Below, piece after piece: positions 44,988 through 54,401 of a DNA stretch of 64,000 bases (its first letter is position 1; each line of letters starts with the position of its first letter). A program made the translations under genes and the position numbers. The notes under the pieces were generated by a model, which was given only the letters and a program-made list of their open reading frames with translations, had not been told where the DNA came from and searched no databases. Source of the DNA: Dysgonomonas mossii (lineage in GTDB: Bacteria; Bacteroidota; Bacteroidia; Bacteroidales; Dysgonomonadaceae); assembly GCF_004569505.1 (NCBI RefSeq), contig NZ_SPPK01000006.1:1-64000 (forward strand). The letters run 5' to 3'.

Positions 44988-46376
44988 TTATTCTTTCGGT
45001 TTCTTCTTTTCCCTCACCGAAGAAGCATATACTCCAAAGAGACAAAGCACAAAGAAGGTGATGAATGTAATACGCATGCTCCCTATAAACTGAGGGTGCG
45101 GTGCTAAAGACAAATCGATATTACCTATCATTATCGACATTGCCATTATAGCTATCCCCATACTCAGAGACTGTCCTGTAAGCCTCATTGTACCCATCGT
45201 TGCTGATGCCAGTCCATAATGTTTTCTTTCTACCGAACTCATTATAATATTTGTATTTGGAGAAGAGAATATACCAAATCCTAACCCCAAAAGAACCATC
45301 ATGATACCAATAAAGTAATAGCTTGTAGTCTCGGTAATAAAGCACAATCCACCCAACCCGACCGCAATGATAGACATACCTATAGTTGCCAGAAATGTAG
45401 GAGACATCTTGTCGGACAAGCTTCCTGACCTCAAAGCGGCGATAGCCTGTATAACAGATTGTATGATAAGTATTAGTCCCGCATCGCGAGGAGATAATCC
45501 CCGCACATATTGAAGATACAAGCTCAACATAAAGGAAATGGCAAATGTCGCCGAATAATTTATCAGAGCAGACAACGAAGACATCCGAAACATTTTGTTA
45601 CCGATAAAAACACGAATGTTAAACACCGGAAACTCTTGTTTCTTTTCATACAAAGCAAATAAGAATAATACGATTACACCTATTACAATAAAAATGAAAC
45701 CCTGAATGTGAGGTAATTCCGCAAAACCATAGATCAGAGCAAACAGCCCAATAGCAAACAAGATAGAGCCTATCGTATCAAATTTACTTTTAGCCTCTTC
45801 TTTCCAGTCTTCTTTTATGATATAATATCCACCTATGGCGACGATAAAGCAAATAGCCGCAGAAACAAAAAAGATACTATGCCAATTGAAATACTGAGTA
45901 AGCAAACCACCCACAAAAGGTCCGGCAGCCAATGATGAGTAAACAGTTGCAGCAACTACCCCCATAGCTTTCCCCCGTTTTTCGGCAGGGACAGAAGAGG
46001 TAAGAATAGCGGTACTGGTACCAAACATCATGGCACTACCGATTCCAGCAAGGAAACGATAAATGATAAGCATAACCCCTGTTGTTGCCAATCCACTCAA
46101 TACCGAAAATATAGTCAGAATAACTACCCCCCATATAAACACCTTTTTGCGTCCTATCATGTCTGCCATACGGGCACAGGGTATTTGCAAAATGGCTGTA
46201 GACAGCATATAAGAAGTCGGCACCCATCCCGACATAACAGCGTTGAGCGACAAGTCTTTGTTGATATACGGCAGCGCAAGGTTTAGAGCCGAGCTTATAA
46301 AAGGCACAAGCGAAGAAGCCAGACACAGGATAAATAACAAAGCTCCTGTGTTTGCTTTTTTCTCAGGATGCGTCAT
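44988..46376 (-). CDS. MFS transporter, DHA2-like
   Basis: A 462-aa major facilitator with thirteen or fourteen predicted helices. The loop 2-3 motif is CARMADMIGRKKVFIWG and motif C-like GPFVGGLLTQYFNWHSIFFV marks a drug:H+ antiporter. Substrate not predictable. It starts within the last codon of the glutamine amidotransferase gene (4-nt ATGA overlap), so the two are translated together. Confidence 0.88.
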   Translation of the reverse strand: MTHPEKKANTGALLFILCLASSLVPFISSALNLALPYINKDLSLNAVMSGWVPTSYMLSTAILQIPCARMADMIGRKKVFIWGVVILTIFSVLSGLATTGVMLIIYRFLAGIGSAMMFGTSTAILTSSVPAEKRGKAMGVVAATVYSSLAAGPFVGGLLTQYFNWHSIFFVSAAICFIVAIGGYYIIKEDWKEEAKSKFDTIGSILFAIGLFALIYGFAELPHIQGFIFIVIGVIVLFLFALYEKKQEFPVFNIRVFIGNKMFRMSSLSALINYSATFAISFMLSLYLQYVRGLSPRDAGLILIIQSVIQAIAALRSGSLSDKMSPTFLATIGMSIIAVGLGGLCFITETTSYYFIGIMMVLLGLGFGIFSSPNTNIIMSSVERKHYGLASATMGTMRLTGQSLSMGIAIMAMSIMIGNIDLSLAPHPQFIGSMRITFITFFVLCLFGVYASSVREKKKPKE

Positions 46377-47071
46377 AGTCTGATCAGTTTATTCAAGATT
46401 GTTTCTATCATCTTATTGCATGACGGAATATATTGAGTGTTTTTTCTTATATAATCTTCCGATTGAATATATTTTCCTCCAACAAGTTCTTCATCACTAT
46501 TGTTGAGTATATCGGCACAGCTTTTTTCAGTTGCTTCAAAATGGAACTGTAAGCCGATAACCTTTTCTTTATACGAAAAAGCCTGATTAACACATGCCTC
46601 ACTCGAAGCGAGCAGTTTGGTTCCTGCGGGCAAATCAAATGTATCGCCGTGCCATTGGAAAACAATAGGAGACACGGTTTCACTTCCGAATAAGTCCTGA
46701 GATTCTTTGTCAACAAACGATATGGGCAACCAGCCTATTTCTTTTTCCTTATTTGGATATACTGCGGCTCCCAATGCATTGGCTATTATCTGCGAACCCA
46801 AGCAAATACCTAGCACAGCTTTGTCTGATTCAATTGCTTTTCGTACAAAGAGCTTTTCATCTTTCAACCAAGGATAGCTGTCTTCTTCATAAGTCCCCAT
46901 AGGGCCTCCCATAATTACGAGCATATCAAAGTCATCCTGATCAGGAAACTTATAATCCTCATAAATTTTGGTTACGGTTAAATTATAACCGTTATCCTTT
47001 ACCCATTTTTCGATATATCCTAACCCTTCGTATGGGACATGTTGAATGTAATGAACCCTATATGTAGACAT
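46373..47071 (-). CDS. Class I glutamine amidotransferase domain protein
   Basis: A 232-aa stand-alone GATase I of the GMP-synthase-like group. The nucleophile Cys90 lies in LGICLGSQ and His/Glu in LQFHFEAT. GGPMGTYEED forms the oxyanion region. Such proteins act on small amino compounds (for example gamma-glutamyl removal) and are annotated only broadly. I use the ATG at 47071; a TTG at 47110 adds 13 residues. It overlaps the MFS gene by 4 nt, hinting that the pump exports a substrate or product of this enzyme. Confidence 0.82.
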   Translation of the reverse strand: MSTYRVHYIQHVPYEGLGYIEKWVKDNGYNLTVTKIYEDYKFPDQDDFDMLVIMGGPMGTYEEDSYPWLKDEKLFVRKAIESDKAVLGICLGSQIIANALGAAVYPNKEKEIGWLPISFVDKESQDLFGSETVSPIVFQWHGDTFDLPAGTKLLASSEACVNQAFSYKEKVIGLQFHFEATEKSCADILNNSDEELVGGKYIQSEDYIRKNTQYIPSCNKMIETILNKLIRL

Positions 47072-47141
47072 AATTATATTTTTGTGTGATTTAAACTTTA
47101 AATGTACCAAAAATGTTCATATCAAGAACAATCTATAAAAA

Positions 47142-47168
47142 ATATAGTTTTCAAAATAAAAACTATAT
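47142..47168. promoter_or_regulatory. Candidate operator upstream of zupT
   Basis: Perfect 10-bp inverted repeat ATATAGTTTT (47142-47151) and AAAACTATAT (47159-47168) with a 7-nt spacer, centred 46 nt before the zupT ATG and in the divergent gap with the amidotransferase gene. Its size (27 bp) fits a dimeric metalloregulator site, for example Fur/Zur or DtxR type; no such regulator is in the window. Confidence 0.5.
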
Positions 47169-47200
47169 CATACCTTTACATTCATAACACGCTACTAAGG

Positions 47201-47998
47201 ATGTCGGATTATAATATATTACTAGCTTTTATACTTACTGCTATAGCCGGGCTATCTACCGGAATAGGCAGCCTGATTGCGTTATTGGCAAGACATACAA
47301 ATACGAATTTCCTTTGTGCTTCTCTCGGCTTTTCGGCAGGAATCATGCTATACGTTTCTTTTATGGAAATGATACCCGAAGGGAAAATAGAACTGATAGC
47401 TGCTTATGGAGAAAAACTGGGTACACTATATCTTATTCTGGCATTTTTTATAGGAATTGCATTTATCAATCTCATAGACTTTCTTATCCCCGAGTCTCTA
47501 AACCCTCATGAAATACAAGGAGTAGAAGATATGGGTATAAAAAAACGAGCATTGAAACGTACCGGTATCGTAGTGGCCATGTCTATAGCAATTCATAATT
47601 TCCCCGAAGGGATAGCCACGTTTACTTCTGCTCTTGGTTCTTTAGATGTTGCCATACCGATTACGATAGCGATAGCAATACATAATATCCCCGAAGGAAT
47701 TGCTGTAGCTGTACCCATATATCATGCAACAGGCAGCCGACAAAAGGCTTTCTGGCTTTCGTTTGCATCCGGTCTGGCTGAGCCGTTCGGTGCTCTGATT
47801 GCCTATTTTTTCCTTTTACAGTTTTGGACTCCTGCTATAAATGGGCTTATACTGGCTGCGGTGTCGGGCATTATGGTGTTCATCTCGTTGGACGAACTTT
47901 TGCCTAGTGCCGAAAAATACGGAAAACATCATATTTCCATCATGGGACTCGTCGCCGGAATGCTGGTCATGGCATTCAGCTTATATCTGTTTATATAA
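47201..47998 (+). CDS. zupT: ZIP family metal transporter
   Basis: Inner-membrane zinc (and broader divalent metal) importer, 265 aa from the ATG at 47201; an upstream ATG at 47102 would overlap the palindromic operator. Eight predicted helices carry the metal-site motifs HNFPEGIATF and HNIPEGIAVAVP with the usual E-x-x-P pairs, plus SFMEMIPEG. Strong match to the ZupT subgroup. Monocistronic. Confidence 0.93.
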   Translation: MSDYNILLAFILTAIAGLSTGIGSLIALLARHTNTNFLCASLGFSAGIMLYVSFMEMIPEGKIELIAAYGEKLGTLYLILAFFIGIAFINLIDFLIPESLNPHEIQGVEDMGIKKRALKRTGIVVAMSIAIHNFPEGIATFTSALGSLDVAIPITIAIAIHNIPEGIAVAVPIYHATGSRQKAFWLSFASGLAEPFGALIAYFFLLQFWTPAINGLILAAVSGIMVFISLDELLPSAEKYGKHHISIMGLVAGMLVMAFSLYLFI

Positions 47999-48028
47999 AA
48001 AATCCTGCCTCTTTTCGGGAAGCAGGAT
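47995..48028 (-). terminator. Terminator of DUF3836 gene 2
   Basis: ATCCTGC and GCAGGAT (about 48002-48028) form the stem, followed on the minus strand by TTTTTTAT. Confidence 0.7.
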
Positions 48029-48056
48029 CACAATACCGTGTTGATAAATATAAGTT

Positions 48057-48482
48057 CTATTTTATTGCTGTCAGATTATCTTTTGAATTCACCTGCACTA
48101 CTGCCAACAATTCACCCTGTGCATCATATATGTGTTGCAAGTGTTGAGACTGTAACGACCATGTAGATATACCCTGATCCCATGTTGTGTAAGCAATATC
48201 TACCACTTGTCCTTTATTGTTATATTCATAACTGTACTTTTGAACTCCTACCCAACCTTCTTTATCTACCCATTTGTAAAGTATTCTTTCTTGTAAAGAA
48301 CCATCAGTACTATATTTATATACTGTTTTGTCCAACGCCTTCGAGGTTTCTTTATCTACCGTTACGTACTCTTTCGTTTTGTCGTCATTATTGCTATAAA
48401 CTCTGGTTTTAGGACTCCCTGCATATGCATTTGCTACAGATAATAATACGACTAAAAGTGATGTTAATATTGTTGTTCTCAT
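48057..48482 (-). CDS. DUF3836 family secreted protein, paralogue 2
   Basis: A 141-aa exported protein with signal peptide to about 21 (ending AYAG). The mature chain aligns along its full length with the product of 27180-27629: RVYSN, KEYVTVD, YKYSTDGSLQERILYKW, GWVGVQKYSYEYNNKG, STWSLQSQHLQHIYDAQGELLAVVQV. Function unknown. It is preceded by the same ECF-like promoter and AAGCGCTT palindrome as the other copy. Confidence 0.82.
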   Translation of the reverse strand: MRTTILTSLLVVLLSVANAYAGSPKTRVYSNNDDKTKEYVTVDKETSKALDKTVYKYSTDGSLQERILYKWVDKEGWVGVQKYSYEYNNKGQVVDIAYTTWDQGISTWSLQSQHLQHIYDAQGELLAVVQVNSKDNLTAIK

Positions 48483-48529
48483 GACTGTATTTACTTTAAA
48501 TATTTCTTAATCTTTTTACAAATTATTTG

Positions 48530-48576
48530 AAAAGCGCTTCTATACATAAGACGATAATCTGGAGAATATAGTTACA
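48530..48576 (-). promoter_or_regulatory. ECF-type promoter and palindrome of DUF3836 gene 2
   Basis: Minus strand: TGTAAC (48571-48576), 17 nt, CGTC (48550-48553), then AAGCGCTTT (48531-48539). Spacing and order are the same as at 27081-27128. A second AGCGCT occurs upstream at 48610-48615. Confidence 0.6.
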
Positions 48577-48702
48577 ACTTTTTTCTGTTTTTTTGAAACA
48601 AATACATAAAGCGCTAGAAAACAGAATCTTTACAGAGTAAACAATTTATATGTGTTTTATAAAAAGTAAATACAATCAATCTCTTTATCGAAAATATTCT
48701 CA

Positions 48703-48710
48703 TATATTTG
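48703..48710 (+). promoter_or_regulatory. Possible -7 box of the alpha-2-macroglobulin gene
   Basis: TAtaTTTG, 33 nt before the start codon. No clear -33 element. Confidence 0.4.
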
Positions 48711-48743
48711 TACTTATACTAACTTGCATCAATAGCACAATTT

Positions 48744-51700
48744 ATGAAAAAATACCTATTCACCCTTAGCCTGATCGTCATAGCATGTCTTTTTAGTCTA
48801 AATTCATGTAGAAAAAGTGGTAGTAAAGAGATCAACTCCGAGTTTGCAAAATATATTGCCGCATTTACCTATGGAAAAATATCTTCCTCTTCGGAGATCC
48901 AAATCGAACTTACACAAGATATTCCGACAGCCGAGCTCAATAAAGAAATCGAGCAGGAGCTATTTGAATTTTCTCCATCGATAAAAGGTAAAGCCTACTG
49001 GACCAGCACACGTACTATCAAATTTGTACCTGGGCCCGGAGAGTTGAAACAAGGGACAGAATATGATGCTTGGTTCAAACTCGACAAAGTTTTGAAAGTA
49101 GATAGCGACTTCAAAGAGTTCTACTTTTTTTTCCGTGTGCCTGAACAAAACTTCAATGTAAACCTACGCCCTTATACTCAAATGAAAGATAATGACCTTG
49201 TATGGAATACTGTACAAGGCGAAGTTCTTTTAGCGGATGAGGCCAACACAGACGATGTAAAAAGTATGTTCTCTTTATCGGGCGGAGATAAATCTAAAGA
49301 TGCTAAAATAAAGATTACTCCAAGCGAAATAAAAGGTAGATACAATCTAACGATAGACAGCCTTTACAGAGGTACAAAAGAAATAGAATATACATTGAGC
49401 ATAAAGGGGAGTGCCATAAATGCAAAAAGAGATGATGAGCAAAAAATCATTATCCCTGCAATCTCCGATTTTAAGGTATTGGACGTATCAATGGAATATT
49501 CTCCGCAAGAATGCGTTCGCATTACATTCAGTGATCCTCTATCTCTAAATCAGAATATACAGGGGCTGATAAAACCGGGTATTATAGAAAGTTTCTCTTT
49601 CGATATTCAGAAAAATATAATGAAACTCTATCTTGATAAAACGACAAGAGGTACAAGTACCGATCTGAAAATATTCAAAGAGCTGAGAAACTCACAAAAC
49701 AAGACTCTTGAGAAAGACTATACGTTCAGTGTAAATTTTGAAAAGAACAAACCCGAAATAGAAGTACCTAATGCGGGTAATATACTACCCAATTCGGAGA
49801 ATCTTATCATTCCATTCAAAGCTGTCAACCTATGGGCGGTAGATGTGAAAGTTATTAAGATATACGAAAACAATATATTGGGTTATCTACAGTCGAATGA
49901 TTTTGGAGGAAGCAATGAGCTAAAACGTTTCGGCCGTCTGATTCTAAAAAAACGTATCCGACTGGATGAAGACCCTACGATGAAACTGGATGAATGGAAT
50001 ACATTCTCTCTGGATATGGCAAAATTGATAAAGCAAGATCCGGGAGCAGTATACAAGGTAGAATTCACCATGAAAAAAGAATACTCTCTTTATCCTTGCG
50101 ACGGTATAATTCCTCAGATACCGAAAGATGCTGCATTACAGCGTTTCGACAATGAAATGGACGAAGAAGACGAAAAGCAATGGGATAATCCCGGATATTA
50201 TTACTACTCCGACGAATGGGATTGGGATGAATATAACTGGCAAGAAAGAAATAATCCTTGCGACCCGACATATTACATGAACAAAACATCAGAGGTCGTT
50301 GTATTAGCATCCAACATTGGTATCACTGCAAAGATGGGCTCCGAAAAGAAAATGACAGTAGCCCTTACAGATATATTAACTACAAACCCTATTTCGGGTG
50401 CAACCGTTGATATTTACAACTATCAGATGCAGCGCATTGGCACAGGCAAAACAGATGGAGACGGGTTTACAGAAATAGAATACAAGGGAGGTGTTCCGTT
50501 TGCAGTTATTGCATCGCATGGTAAAGAAAAAGGATATCTGAAGGTTACTTCAAACCTTTCTTTATCGCTTAGCAACTTTGATGTTAGCGGACAAGAGATA
50601 CAAAAAGGATTGAAAGGGTATATCTATGGAGAGCGAGGCGTGTGGCGTCCGGGCGATTCTATATTTGTCACCTTTATTCTCGAAGATAGACATCAGACAT
50701 TACCAAAAGATCATCCTGTTTCGCTCGAACTATATACTCCACGCGGGCAAATGGCTCAACGTTATGTATCCACTACGGGTAAAGATGGATTCTATGCTTT
50801 CCGTATGGCTACCGACCCGAATGCTATCACAGGCAACTGGAGGGCACGTGTAAAGGTGGGAGGAGTAGCATTCTCAAAGACTTTGAAAATAGAAACCGTT
50901 AAGCCGAACCGTTTAAAAGTACGACTTGATGCAGGTGAAATGATAAACGCAGGCAGCGGCACATTTTCCGCTCCGTTGTCTTCGCAGTGGCTACATGGTG
51001 CTCCGGCAGCAAATCTGGCAGCAAAAGTAGAAATGACATTAAGTAAAGCATCCAATCCTTTCAAAGGATACGAAACTTATACTTTCAACAATCCAACGTC
51101 GAACTTTGCGTCCGATACCTATACAGTTTTTGAAGGGAAACTTGATGCACAAGGGAATGCAACGGTGAGAACAAGCCTGCCTCAGGCTTCTAGCGCACCG
51201 GGAATGTTGCGAGCGAATATCGTTTCCCGAGTATTTGAGTCGGGGGGAGATGCCAGTATATATACTCAAACTGCAGCTTACTCTCCATACTCGGCATATG
51301 TAGGAGTTAAAGTCCCAACAAGTAGCGATTACGGCTGGTTGGAGACAGACAAGGACAATATGTTTGATATTGTTACTCTCAGCCCCGAAGGAAAACCGAT
51401 TAACCGCTCGAATGTAAATGTGAAAATTTATAAGTTAAAATGGTCTTGGTGGTGGAATACCAATGATAATTTGGCTTCTTATGTGAATAATACATCTACC
51501 GAAGTACTCTTAAATGAAAACATTTCAACTTCGGCAGGAAAAGCGAAAGCCAAGTTCCGTGTAAACTATCCGGATTGGGGACGTTATCTCATCATGGTAA
51601 AAGATGAACAGAGCGGACACATCACAGGGAGAGTATTCTATGTGGATTGGCCATCGTGGAGAGGACGCTCGGAGAAAGATGACCCAAGCGGATTAACAAT

Positions 51701-54311
51701 GCTTTCGTTCTCTACAGATAAGCAGTCTTACAAAGTTGGAGAAACTGTTACCGTAATTTTGCCAAAAAGTTCAAAGGGTCGCACCTTGATTACCATAGAG
51801 GATGGCTCACGTATCATTTCGCGCGAATGGGTAAAGACAAGTGCGACAGAAGATAGCAAACACACCTTCAAGGTGACAGAAGAAATGACACCTAACTTCT
51901 ACATTGCCGCCAGCCAGTTACAACCGCATGCGCAAACAGACAATGACCTGCCTATCCGTATGTATGGTATATTGAATATCAATGTGGAAAATAAGGAAAC
52001 GGAACTGAATCCTGTCATCACGATGCCGGATGAACTCCGTCCGGAAAAAGAATTCAGTGTTTCCATATCCGAAAAGAACAAAAAAGAGATGACTTATACC
52101 CTCGCTATTGTAGATGAAGGGTTGTTAGACCTCACATCATTCAAAACACCAAATGCCTGGGCTGATTTTTATGCACGTCAGGCTCTGGGTGTACGCACAT
52201 GGGATATGTTCGATATGGTAGTAGGTGCACAAACGGGCAAGCTTGGTCCTCTGTTGAGCATCGGTGGTGACGAAGCTTTGAAACCAGCCAACAATGTTAT
52301 GAGCCGATTTAAACCTGTAGTAAAATATATGGGTCCATTTACAATAAGCGGAGGTAAAACGGATACGCACAAAATCAAACTTCCATCTTATTTCGGATCA
52401 GTACGTGTAATGGTTGTTGCCGGAAATAAAAAAGGTGCTTACGGAAGTGGTGAGAAAACTGTTCCTGTAAGAAATCCTCTAATGATATTATCGACATTAC
52501 CACGTGTGGCAGGTCCTGACGAAGAGTTCTTGCTTCCTGTAAATGTATTTGCGATGGATAAGAAAGTGAAAACTGTAAATCTGACAGTAGAATCGAAGGG
52601 TATATTCCAGTTTACAGAAGGAACTTCTAAATCTGTATCATTTACGAATGTAGGCGATAAGATGGTTTACTTTAAAGTGAAAGTCGGCAAGAAAACAGGC
52701 TATGAAAAAGTTGTGATTAGAGCGACAGGAGGAGGAGAATCTGCAACAGAAACAATTGATATTGAGATTCGCAATCCGAATCCGAATGTCCTGTTAAGTT
52801 CTCACGCTCTTGTTTCGCCAAATGATACGGCACATCTAGCCATATCATTCGAAGACATCAAAGCTGAAGACTGGGCAAAACTCGAAGTATCACGTATGCC
52901 GGGAGTGAACCTGAATAACACATTAACTTATTTGCGCTACTATCCTCACGGATGTACCGAGCAAGTAACATCAAAAGGGTTCCCGCTACTATTCTTAGAG
53001 AAATTCAGACCTCTTACCGAAAAAGAAAAAGAAGTTATAGTAACAGATAACGTAAAAGGGGCTATTCAGACGATCGTTTCACGTCAACTTGGCGACGGTG
53101 GTATTGTTTACTGGCCGGGCAACCGTTATCCGGATGAATGGGTAAGCAGCTATGCCGGACACTTCTTGCTGGAAGCACAGAAAGCAGGATGGGAAGTTCC
53201 AACATCAGTAATCAACAAGTGGAAACAGTTCCAGAAAAAAGCTGCTCAAACATGGAATAAGGGTAACCTTTACAGTTCTTATTATACTTACTCGATGAGT
53301 GACTTACAGCAAGCATATCGCTTATATACTTTGGCGCTTGCCGGAGATCCTGAGTTGGGAGCGATGAACCGATTGAAAGAAATGCAAGGCTTATCAGTAC
53401 AGGCTCGTTGGAGGTTGGCTGCTGCCTACGCCTTAGCAGGGAAGAAAGATGCAGCACTGCAACTGACAAACAATGCTAGCGATCAGGTAGAACATTATGC
53501 ATTCAGTAACAACACATTTGGTAGTTCTCAGCGTGATATGGCTATGATAATGGAGACATACCTCTTGCTAGGACAGACACAAAAAGCGCTAAAACTCTCA
53601 TTCAAGGTATCTGAATACCTGAGCGGAAGTTATATAACTACCCAAACTGCAGCTTATGGTTTGATCGCTATGTCTCGACTGGCTGAAAAAATGGGTAAAG
53701 GTGTTATCTCTTACGAATGGTCGTTGAATGGAGTTCCTCAAAAAGTAAATAACTCGGGAGATGTTTTCCAAGAAGTAAATATAAAACCTCACGATAAGGT
53801 AAACATATCGATTAAGAATAAGGGACAGGGTGATATATTTGTTCGTCTGTTAGGTAAAACACAACCTTTGACAGACAAGAATCCTGCCGAAGCGAATGGA
53901 GTAAAACTATATGTAAAATATATAGACGAAAACGGCAAAGAGCTGGATGTTTCTTCTCTACGACAAGGAACAGAATTCTATGCAAATGTGATTGTTCAAA
54001 ACATTTCGGGACAATATCTTACAGATATGACACTCGATCAGATATTTGCCTCAGGATGGGAGATATTCAACAATCGCTTGTTCAACGAAGCCGATACAAG
54101 AACAGCCGGTGCGTATAACTATCAAGACATCAGAGATGACAGAGTATATACTTACTTCAATCTAGGTACGGGATATTCGATGTCATTCAAGGTCAGATTG
54201 CAGGCTGCGTATTGTGGCAAATTCTATCTTCCGGCTGTAGCAAGTTCTGCTATGTATAGCCCTGATATAAATGGACGTACTACCGGACAATGGGTAGAAG
54301 TAAAGCAATAA
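48744..54311 (+). CDS. Bacterial alpha-2-macroglobulin lipoprotein
   Basis: A 1855-aa periplasmic protease trap of the YfhM type. A lipoprotein signal has its Cys at about 22 (LNSC). N-terminal MG domains (about 30-700) are followed by the bait-region/MG core (700-1250), and an alpha-6/alpha-6 thioester domain with the intact thioester motif C1404-T-E-Q1407 in YPHGCTEQ. A C-terminal MG/receptor-like domain ends near 1855. It is thought to bind attacking proteases covalently in the periplasm. Unlike in many genomes, no pbpC (PBP1C) gene adjoins it. A strong terminator separates it from the next genes. Confidence 0.92.
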   Translation: MKKYLFTLSLIVIACLFSLNSCRKSGSKEINSEFAKYIAAFTYGKISSSSEIQIELTQDIPTAELNKEIEQELFEFSPSIKGKAYWTSTRTIKFVPGPGELKQGTEYDAWFKLDKVLKVDSDFKEFYFFFRVPEQNFNVNLRPYTQMKDNDLVWNTVQGEVLLADEANTDDVKSMFSLSGGDKSKDAKIKITPSEIKGRYNLTIDSLYRGTKEIEYTLSIKGSAINAKRDDEQKIIIPAISDFKVLDVSMEYSPQECVRITFSDPLSLNQNIQGLIKPGIIESFSFDIQKNIMKLYLDKTTRGTSTDLKIFKELRNSQNKTLEKDYTFSVNFEKNKPEIEVPNAGNILPNSENLIIPFKAVNLWAVDVKVIKIYENNILGYLQSNDFGGSNELKRFGRLILKKRIRLDEDPTMKLDEWNTFSLDMAKLIKQDPGAVYKVEFTMKKEYSLYPCDGIIPQIPKDAALQRFDNEMDEEDEKQWDNPGYYYYSDEWDWDEYNWQERNNPCDPTYYMNKTSEVVVLASNIGITAKMGSEKKMTVALTDILTTNPISGATVDIYNYQMQRIGTGKTDGDGFTEIEYKGGVPFAVIASHGKEKGYLKVTSNLSLSLSNFDVSGQEIQKGLKGYIYGERGVWRPGDSIFVTFILEDRHQTLPKDHPVSLELYTPRGQMAQRYVSTTGKDGFYAFRMATDPNAITGNWRARVKVGGVAFSKTLKIETVKPNRLKVRLDAGEMINAGSGTFSAPLSSQWLHGAPAANLAAKVEMTLSKASNPFKGYETYTFNNPTSNFASDTYTVFEGKLDAQGNATVRTSLPQASSAPGMLRANIVSRVFESGGDASIYTQTAAYSPYSAYVGVKVPTSSDYGWLETDKDNMFDIVTLSPEGKPINRSNVNVKIYKLKWSWWWNTNDNLASYVNNTSTEVLLNENISTSAGKAKAKFRVNYPDWGRYLIMVKDEQSGHITGRVFYVDWPSWRGRSEKDDPSGLTMLSFSTDKQSYKVGETVTVILPKSSKGRTLITIEDGSRIISREWVKTSATEDSKHTFKVTEEMTPNFYIAASQLQPHAQTDNDLPIRMYGILNINVENKETELNPVITMPDELRPEKEFSVSISEKNKKEMTYTLAIVDEGLLDLTSFKTPNAWADFYARQALGVRTWDMFDMVVGAQTGKLGPLLSIGGDEALKPANNVMSRFKPVVKYMGPFTISGGKTDTHKIKLPSYFGSVRVMVVAGNKKGAYGSGEKTVPVRNPLMILSTLPRVAGPDEEFLLPVNVFAMDKKVKTVNLTVESKGIFQFTEGTSKSVSFTNVGDKMVYFKVKVGKKTGYEKVVIRATGGGESATETIDIEIRNPNPNVLLSSHALVSPNDTAHLAISFEDIKAEDWAKLEVSRMPGVNLNNTLTYLRYYPHGCTEQVTSKGFPLLFLEKFRPLTEKEKEVIVTDNVKGAIQTIVSRQLGDGGIVYWPGNRYPDEWVSSYAGHFLLEAQKAGWEVPTSVINKWKQFQKKAAQTWNKGNLYSSYYTYSMSDLQQAYRLYTLALAGDPELGAMNRLKEMQGLSVQARWRLAAAYALAGKKDAALQLTNNASDQVEHYAFSNNTFGSSQRDMAMIMETYLLLGQTQKALKLSFKVSEYLSGSYITTQTAAYGLIAMSRLAEKMGKGVISYEWSLNGVPQKVNNSGDVFQEVNIKPHDKVNISIKNKGQGDIFVRLLGKTQPLTDKNPAEANGVKLYVKYIDENGKELDVSSLRQGTEFYANVIVQNISGQYLTDMTLDQIFASGWEIFNNRLFNEADTRTAGAYNYQDIRDDRVYTYFNLGTGYSMSFKVRLQAAYCGKFYLPAVASSAMYSPDINGRTTGQWVEVKQ

Positions 54312-54342
54312 AGTAATGTAATTAACTAACAATCAAAATAAG

Positions 54343-54377
54343 ATAGGGTGTTTTATTCGAAAAATGCCCTATTTTTG
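54343..54377 (+). terminator. Terminator of the alpha-2-macroglobulin gene, overlapping a -7 box
   Basis: ATAGGG (54343-54348) pairs with CCCTAT (54367-54372), the stem extended by G-T and A-T pairs to about 12 bp, then TTTTT. The tail also reads TAttTTTG (54370-54377), a -7 match for the next gene, whose ATG is 25 nt further on. Confidence 0.7.
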
Positions 54378-54401
54378 TATCAATTATTAACGCAAAACTT
54401 A

